This document shows positions 58,952-64,000 of a stretch of 64,000 nucleotides of DNA, piece after piece (positions within the stretch are counted from its first letter, which is position 1; each line of letters opens with the position of its first letter). The notes beneath the pieces are model-generated. The model made no database searches. It worked only from the letters and a program-made list of their open reading frames with translations, and had not been told where the DNA came from. The position numbers and the translations under genes were made by a program. Source of the DNA: Rickettsia typhi (lineage in GTDB: Bacteria; Pseudomonadota; Alphaproteobacteria; Rickettsiales; Deianiraeaceae); contig CAMCVL010000002.1 of assembly GCA_945881985.1 (NCBI GenBank), positions 124,001-188,000 on the forward strand. Reading direction: 5' to 3'.

Positions 58952-60502
58952 ATGGCTGACTTAGATATTTTAAACAAAGTAAAATTTGATAGCAATGGCT
59001 TAGTGCCGGTAATTACAACCGATTATTCAAGCAAAGAGGTTTTGATGCTTGCATACTTTAACAGGCAAAGCCTTGAGCAAACTATGCAAACTGGCATAGT
59101 GTGTTACTACTCTAGGTCTCGTCAGCAACTTTGGGTAAAGGGGGCAACAAGTTCAAACTATCAAAAACTTAGATCCATTAGCCTTGATTGCGATGCTGAC
59201 ACAATACTCTTGCAAGTTGACCAGCTTGGGCCTGCTTGCCACACTGGTGTAAAAAGTTGTTTTTTTAACAATCTGCCAATAAACGCTGATATTGCAAATG
59301 GTTTTGCCCGTCAAAAAGTTGCGGTTTTTGGCTCAACTGGTTCAATTGGCAAAAGTAGCATGGATGTGTTGCTTGAGTGCAAAGATAGCTTTGAAATTGT
59401 CTTGCTTACCTGCGAGTCAAACTATCAACTATTACTACAGCAAGCAAGCGTTTTACGCCCAAGCTTTATACTAATTGAAGCACCATTGCAGCCTTTGGTA
59501 AGGCAACAAATTATAAACGAGGCGTCGCAGTTTAACACTAAGGTAATTTTTGGCAGCATTACAGAGCCGGAAACACTTTTAAATCTTAAGCAAATTGACT
59601 TTAACACTGCAATACTTGCCGTGCCTGGTTTTAGGGCGGTAAGACATCTTGCGGCTATATTTGAAAACAAAAATATAACAAAAATTTGCCTTGCAAACAA
59701 AGAGAGTATAGTGTGTCTTGGCGACCTGTTATTTAAAATGGCTGCGCAAAGATGCGTTGAAATAGTGCCGGTGGACTCGGAGCATAACTCGGTTTTTAGC
59801 ATTCTTGGCGGGTTTAAAACAAGCGGGGTTGAAAGCCTTGTGATTACGGCTTCTGGCGGGGCATTGTTAAATGTTTTAGAGGCTGACCTTGGCAAGGTTG
59901 CTGTTAAAGATGTTATGCGTCACCCAAACTGGAATATGGGTGCAAAGATTACACTTGATTCCTCAACTCTAGCAAACAAGGGGCTTGAGCTTATTGAGGC
60001 ATGCAGACTTTTTAATTTGGATGAGTCAAAAATTGAGGTTTATATCAACAGAACCTCCCATTTACACGGAGGGGTGAGGTTTTTGGATGGTAGCTTTGTT
60101 AGTTTTACATCCAAGCCCAGAATGCAAACTCATATAGCAAGGGCACTTTTTTATCCATTTGAGTCTGGATATAGGCAGGCAATTGGTGATAAAAGCCTTG
60201 ATTTATGCAATCAGCTAAATTTTATCTTAGAGCCTGTTGACTACAAGCGTTTTGACCTCTTGCAACTTGCCAGAGAGGTGAGCTTTAGCGTAAAACTTAG
60301 TATGGCATACAATATGTTTAACGAGCTTGCCGCAAGTAAATTTTTTAACGGAGATTTGCAATTTGCCGCAATAGCACCATATGTGCGTAGCAATATTGAG
60401 TCATTAAAGCAAAAACTCAGCACAGCAGATTTAAAATCTAGCTTTGAAACCTTGGAGGAAGTCTTTGAATTTTACAACACACTAGGCACATTTCAATCTT
60501 AA
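58952..60502 (+). CDS. fusion ORF: phosphoribosyl-AMP cyclohydrolase (HisI) plus 1-deoxy-D-xylulose 5-phosphate reductoisomerase (DXR)
   Basis: HisI: EVLMLAYFNRQSLEQTMQTG, YYSRSRQQLWVKGATSSNYQKL, DCDADTILLQVDQLGPACHTG; DXR: KVAVFGSTGSIGKSSMDVL, LANKES, PVDSEHN, TASGGAL, RHPNWNMGAKITLDSSTLANKGLELIEA. Confidence 0.95.
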   Translation: MADLDILNKVKFDSNGLVPVITTDYSSKEVLMLAYFNRQSLEQTMQTGIVCYYSRSRQQLWVKGATSSNYQKLRSISLDCDADTILLQVDQLGPACHTGVKSCFFNNLPINADIANGFARQKVAVFGSTGSIGKSSMDVLLECKDSFEIVLLTCESNYQLLLQQASVLRPSFILIEAPLQPLVRQQIINEASQFNTKVIFGSITEPETLLNLKQIDFNTAILAVPGFRAVRHLAAIFENKNITKICLANKESIVCLGDLLFKMAAQRCVEIVPVDSEHNSVFSILGGFKTSGVESLVITASGGALLNVLEADLGKVAVKDVMRHPNWNMGAKITLDSSTLANKGLELIEACRLFNLDESKIEVYINRTSHLHGGVRFLDGSFVSFTSKPRMQTHIARALFYPFESGYRQAIGDKSLDLCNQLNFILEPVDYKRFDLLQLAREVSFSVKLSMAYNMFNELAASKFFNGDLQFAAIAPYVRSNIESLKQKLSTADLKSSFETLEEVFEFYNTLGTFQS

Positions 60503-60587
60503 TTTAAAATACCTTTTAATATTTTTTTATTCTTGTAATTTGCCCTAAAAGTAATTATAATAACTACAAAACTAAATTTTTGTTTGA

Positions 60588-61904
60588 ATGTTTTTATATA
60601 CTCTTATGTCAAGTTTGCCACTTAAACGCCTTGCTATTATTGACGGACTAAGAACCCATATGGGTAAATATGGCGGCATCTTAAAAGACATAAATGCAGA
60701 CGACCTAGGGGCTATGGTTTTTAGAGATATTCTGTCTCGCCTGCCTTTTGATAAAAAAATGATTGATGAGCTTGTTGTGGGTTGTGTTGCAAATCCAAGC
60801 CATGCGGCAAATATTGCAAGAGTAATAGGGCTTAAGGCTGGTTTTGACCTTAAAACACCAGCTTTTACCGTAAGCCGCAACTGCGGGGCAGGGCTTGAGG
60901 CACTCTCTAATGCCTTAGTAAGAGTCAACGCTGGCTGGGGCAGGGCATATGGCGTTATGGGCGTGGAGTCTATGAGCAACATTCCAATGCTATTTAACCA
61001 AGAGATGAAGGCTTTTTTTGAAGCACTCTCAAGGGCAAAAACCACAGGGCAAAAGCTATCTGTTTTATCTTCATTTAGACTAAGATTTTTAAAGCCAATC
61101 ATAGCCGTGCAACTTGGGCTAACTGACCCAACATGCGGGCTCATTATGGGTTTAACCGCCGAGAATTTAGTATCCGATTTTAAAATTACCCGCGAGGAGC
61201 AGGATACCTTTGCAGCAAGAAGTCACAATCTTGCCGAAGCCGCAGCAAAAAACGGCATTTTTGACAAGGAAATTTTAAAGCTTTGCGTTAATAAGCAAAA
61301 AGGCATTTTTACCGAGAGTGATGAAGGGGTTAGAAACGGTCAAACCCCTCAGGCTCTTGCAAAGCTAAAGCCATTCTTTTTAAAGCCAAATGGCAGCGTT
61401 ACAGTTGGCAATTCCTCGCAAATTACCGATGGTGCATGCGGTATGATAGTTGTGGACGAGGATTTTGCAAAAGAACAAAACCTCAAACCAATTGCCTACA
61501 TTAAGGACATTACCTTTGCCGGCATGGATCAAACCCGCATGGGGCTTGGACCAGTTTTTGCAATCAACAAATTGCTGCGTAAGCACGGGCTTACAACTAA
61601 AGATTTTGACCTCTTTGAAATTAACGAGGCATTTGCGGCTCAGGTGCTTGGCTGCATCAAGGCAATGGATAGTAAAGATTTTACCGATAAACACTTTGAC
61701 GGCAATGGAGTAGGTAGTATAGAAGTGGACAAGCTAAATGTTAATGGTGGTGCTATAGCCTTGGGGCACCCAGTTGGCATGAGCGGGGCTAGAATTGTTT
61801 TACACCTTGCAAAAGAACTTAATCGCAGAGGTTTAAAACGCGGGCTTGCAAGCCTTTGTATTGGCGGCGGGCAGGGCGGAGCTGCAATAATTGAAATTGA
61901 ATAA
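60588..61904 (+). CDS. acetyl-CoA acyltransferase (thiolase, FadI-like)
   Basis: VSRNCGAGLEAL, FEINEAFAAQVL, NVNGGAIALGHPVGMSGARIV, LCIGGGQGGA. Confidence 0.93.
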   Translation: MFLYTLMSSLPLKRLAIIDGLRTHMGKYGGILKDINADDLGAMVFRDILSRLPFDKKMIDELVVGCVANPSHAANIARVIGLKAGFDLKTPAFTVSRNCGAGLEALSNALVRVNAGWGRAYGVMGVESMSNIPMLFNQEMKAFFEALSRAKTTGQKLSVLSSFRLRFLKPIIAVQLGLTDPTCGLIMGLTAENLVSDFKITREEQDTFAARSHNLAEAAAKNGIFDKEILKLCVNKQKGIFTESDEGVRNGQTPQALAKLKPFFLKPNGSVTVGNSSQITDGACGMIVVDEDFAKEQNLKPIAYIKDITFAGMDQTRMGLGPVFAINKLLRKHGLTTKDFDLFEINEAFAAQVLGCIKAMDSKDFTDKHFDGNGVGSIEVDKLNVNGGAIALGHPVGMSGARIVLHLAKELNRRGLKRGLASLCIGGGQGGAAIIEIE

Positions 61905-61977
61905 TTAATCCTTAGTTGACATTAAATTGTAAATAGAGTATTATTTTTTGCATGAAGTTTTTTTAATAAGAGTAAAA

Positions 61978-64000
61978 ATGACAAGTAATCAAAATAAGCA
62001 CGGCTTAACAAATTATAGGCGTATTGCAAAAAATGCTATAAATTTTAGTTTTGCAGTTTTGGTCCTAAGCATAACATCCTGCAAAACAAGCCAAGAGGCA
62101 ACAAAACAAGTCTCACAGCAAAATAATACCTATAATACTGGTAGTCTTACTGTTGGATCCAATGCTTTTGAGAGACTATACAATGATGTAAATTTACAAA
62201 ACCAAACATCCTATTTCGCAGGTAATAATATCAACATATGGCAGCTTTTTCCAGTGGATAATTTTAGCTCTGCTAGCAAAGCCAAAAATGTAAATCAAGA
62301 TGCTATATCTTATCTGGATTCGTCAAATGCATCCTTATCTACTAACGCTTCCACAACGCCAGTTACAGCTACAGATTTAAATAAAATAGACTTTATAACG
62401 CAAATAATCAAAGCAAATGATGCAAATAAATATCCTGTAACCGTAGCATTAGAAAGAGATGCCTCTGATAAATTTGGATGGTGGGAGGCTTTAAATACTA
62501 TCTTGGATTTAAATACACCTAGAAAGCTTTTTTATTCTTCGGTTCAAAGAGATGTGCCCATCAATGGAATGTCGCCAGATGCAACTTTAAAAAATATAGC
62601 TGCCGGATTGAAGAATCCAACATCTGATATAATGACTAAAATTATAGCTTCTGTAGATAAAAAAAATATTATAAATCTTGCATCGGTACAAAGCAATATT
62701 AATAATAACAATGGCAACATATCGGGTTTTTACAATAGTTTAATAAACACAGACGCTTCAAAAGGACCTACAAATAGTATTGTTATTTTAAGCAGCCAAA
62801 ATACAGATTTACTAAAAAATAATGGACAAAGTGCCACTACATCGGTGGCAAACTCAGTCTATACCGATGCTTCAAAAACAATGTATGATAATTTTACAAT
62901 TAAATGGACATCGATTCAACCGACGGAAGTATTGCCAAAATACGGCACATATTATATAGATTCTTCTAGTTCCTTAAGTAATGCAATACTTGTTGCAAAT
63001 GCGGTTCAGTTAAACAAGGCCGATGTAAGTGGTGGGGTAAGGCTTAACAATAGTAGCGATCTTGGTTGTAATGGCTACGCTTATTGCCTATCCGTGCCTG
63101 GTGTTGTACTTAGCAAAGATGGTACAAGTTATATAAAATCTTTGCAAAATACAGCAAAGTTTTACGATGGCAAGACATATGATTATGTAGACGGTCAAAG
63201 AATGATAAATCTTACTTCTGACTATCAATATGTTAATAACTTGATTAACAATATTTTTAATATTAAAAATAGTACTCCATCTAGTAACCTTTTACAATAT
63301 TCTGGATATATTGACAGAACCACAGTTATATCTAACAACAGTGCATTGAATAATATTTCAAATACAATATTAAATTATACTAAGGCACTTACAAATGGCA
63401 TTGTATCTTCTTTCAACGACGCTATTGCAAGCTTTGCTAAAGACAACCTACCTGAGTTTGCGAAAAATGCAATTGTATTCAGTGCTGTAGATAATTTTTC
63501 CAGTGCGCTAAAAAATGCGTCAGTAAAATTTGTAAATGTTCTTATGGATTTCTCGCTTTCTGGTCAATCTAAGATAGCTGATAAATACACCATTGACAAA
63601 GTTGCCTACGATGCTATGGATGGAATATTTTACACAAAAAATGGGTCTTATCTAAAGATTAATCTTGAAAAATATCTAAATGGCTACGATTTATTACAAG
63701 AGGGATATGTTTTTAACAACTCTGATGTTCAAAATGCCATAAAAACTGGATCTTCAGCATTAGACACAATACGAAATATTTTAAATTTGTTGCATATTGA
63801 TTATGGTGCAGTAAATATTTTAATAAATTTGGCATCTAACACGCTAACACAATTAAGTCAAATGACATGCACTAACTGTGTTATTCGTTTAGCAGATATC
63901 GCTGTCCTTTTGAATAGCTTCAAGATTGATGGAATTGTACCTAGTAACTTACTGTCAAATTCAGCACTCTCGGATATTTTGATACCTTTGGACTCTTCGG
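61978..64000 (+). CDS. large lipoprotein of unknown function, truncated by the right window edge
   Basis: ATG 61978, no in-frame stop seen to 64000 (at least 674 codons); lipobox-like SITSC after a hydrophobic stretch; N/S/T-rich; not in the supplied ORF track. Confidence 0.75.
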   Translation, partial: MTSNQNKHGLTNYRRIAKNAINFSFAVLVLSITSCKTSQEATKQVSQQNNTYNTGSLTVGSNAFERLYNDVNLQNQTSYFAGNNINIWQLFPVDNFSSASKAKNVNQDAISYLDSSNASLSTNASTTPVTATDLNKIDFITQIIKANDANKYPVTVALERDASDKFGWWEALNTILDLNTPRKLFYSSVQRDVPINGMSPDATLKNIAAGLKNPTSDIMTKIIASVDKKNIINLASVQSNINNNNGNISGFYNSLINTDASKGPTNSIVILSSQNTDLLKNNGQSATTSVANSVYTDASKTMYDNFTIKWTSIQPTEVLPKYGTYYIDSSSSLSNAILVANAVQLNKADVSGGVRLNNSSDLGCNGYAYCLSVPGVVLSKDGTSYIKSLQNTAKFYDGKTYDYVDGQRMINLTSDYQYVNNLINNIFNIKNSTPSSNLLQYSGYIDRTTVISNNSALNNISNTILNYTKALTNGIVSSFNDAIASFAKDNLPEFAKNAIVFSAVDNFSSALKNASVKFVNVLMDFSLSGQSKIADKYTIDKVAYDAMDGIFYTKNGSYLKINLEKYLNGYDLLQEGYVFNNSDVQNAIKTGSSALDTIRNILNLLHIDYGAVNILINLASNTLTQLSQMTCTNCVIRLADIAVLLNSFKIDGIVPSNLLSNSALSDILIPLDSS

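Noticed and set aside
60040-60180. DXR domain initially suspected to be catalytically dead
   Set aside because: On re-aligning to the canonical motif order, the metal/catalytic residues (SEHN, HPNW, DSS, NKGLE, SxxH) are retained. Only flanking positions differ, so the claim was downgraded.
1-64000. tRNA or rRNA genes
   Set aside because: No T-loop/anticodon arrangements or rRNA-like segments were recognised by eye. tRNAscan-SE/Infernal would be needed to exclude them.

Overview
AT-rich bacterial chromosome window, densely coding on both strands. The gene content (mnmA, hemW, mlaA, trxB, tsf, nuoB, plsX, nrdB, recJ, groES, pssA, glyQ, rodA, sucA, alaS, pyrD, hslV, an alphaproteobacterial-type MerR/IHF module and an orphan VirB2-like pilin) suggests a reduced alphaproteobacterium, possibly Rickettsiales-related. 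It still carries amino-acid biosynthesis genes (serA, trpC, trpF, hisI). The taxonomy is inference only. No rRNA, tRNA or CRISPR array was recognised by eye. Main points of interest: (1) a Panacea-domain (SocA/GepA-like, DUF4065) ORF followed 1 nt later by a small hydrophobic protein, a candidate PanAT toxin-antitoxin pair; (2) a three-copy intergenic repeat (7.4, 8.8 and 10.0 kb), each copy just upstream of a gene, one with a near-consensus promoter; (3) an IHF-like/MerR fusion ORF; (4) a HisI-DXR fusion ORF; (5) an exported amidohydrolase whose first ~20 codons are a diverged copy of the trpC 5' end next door; (6) a 183-aa apparent mini trimeric autotransporter with a YadA-type anchor; (7) a PlsC-like acyltransferase/alpha-beta hydrolase fusion; (8) GC-rich hairpins with different stems but a common TTT/AAA loop in intergenic DNA at 35.7 and 41.6-42.9 kb; (9) two reading frames broken at homopolymer or dinucleotide tracts; (10) a type II restriction-modification pair between nrdB and recJ; (11) a large lipoprotein ORF open to the right edge that is missing from the supplied ORF track.
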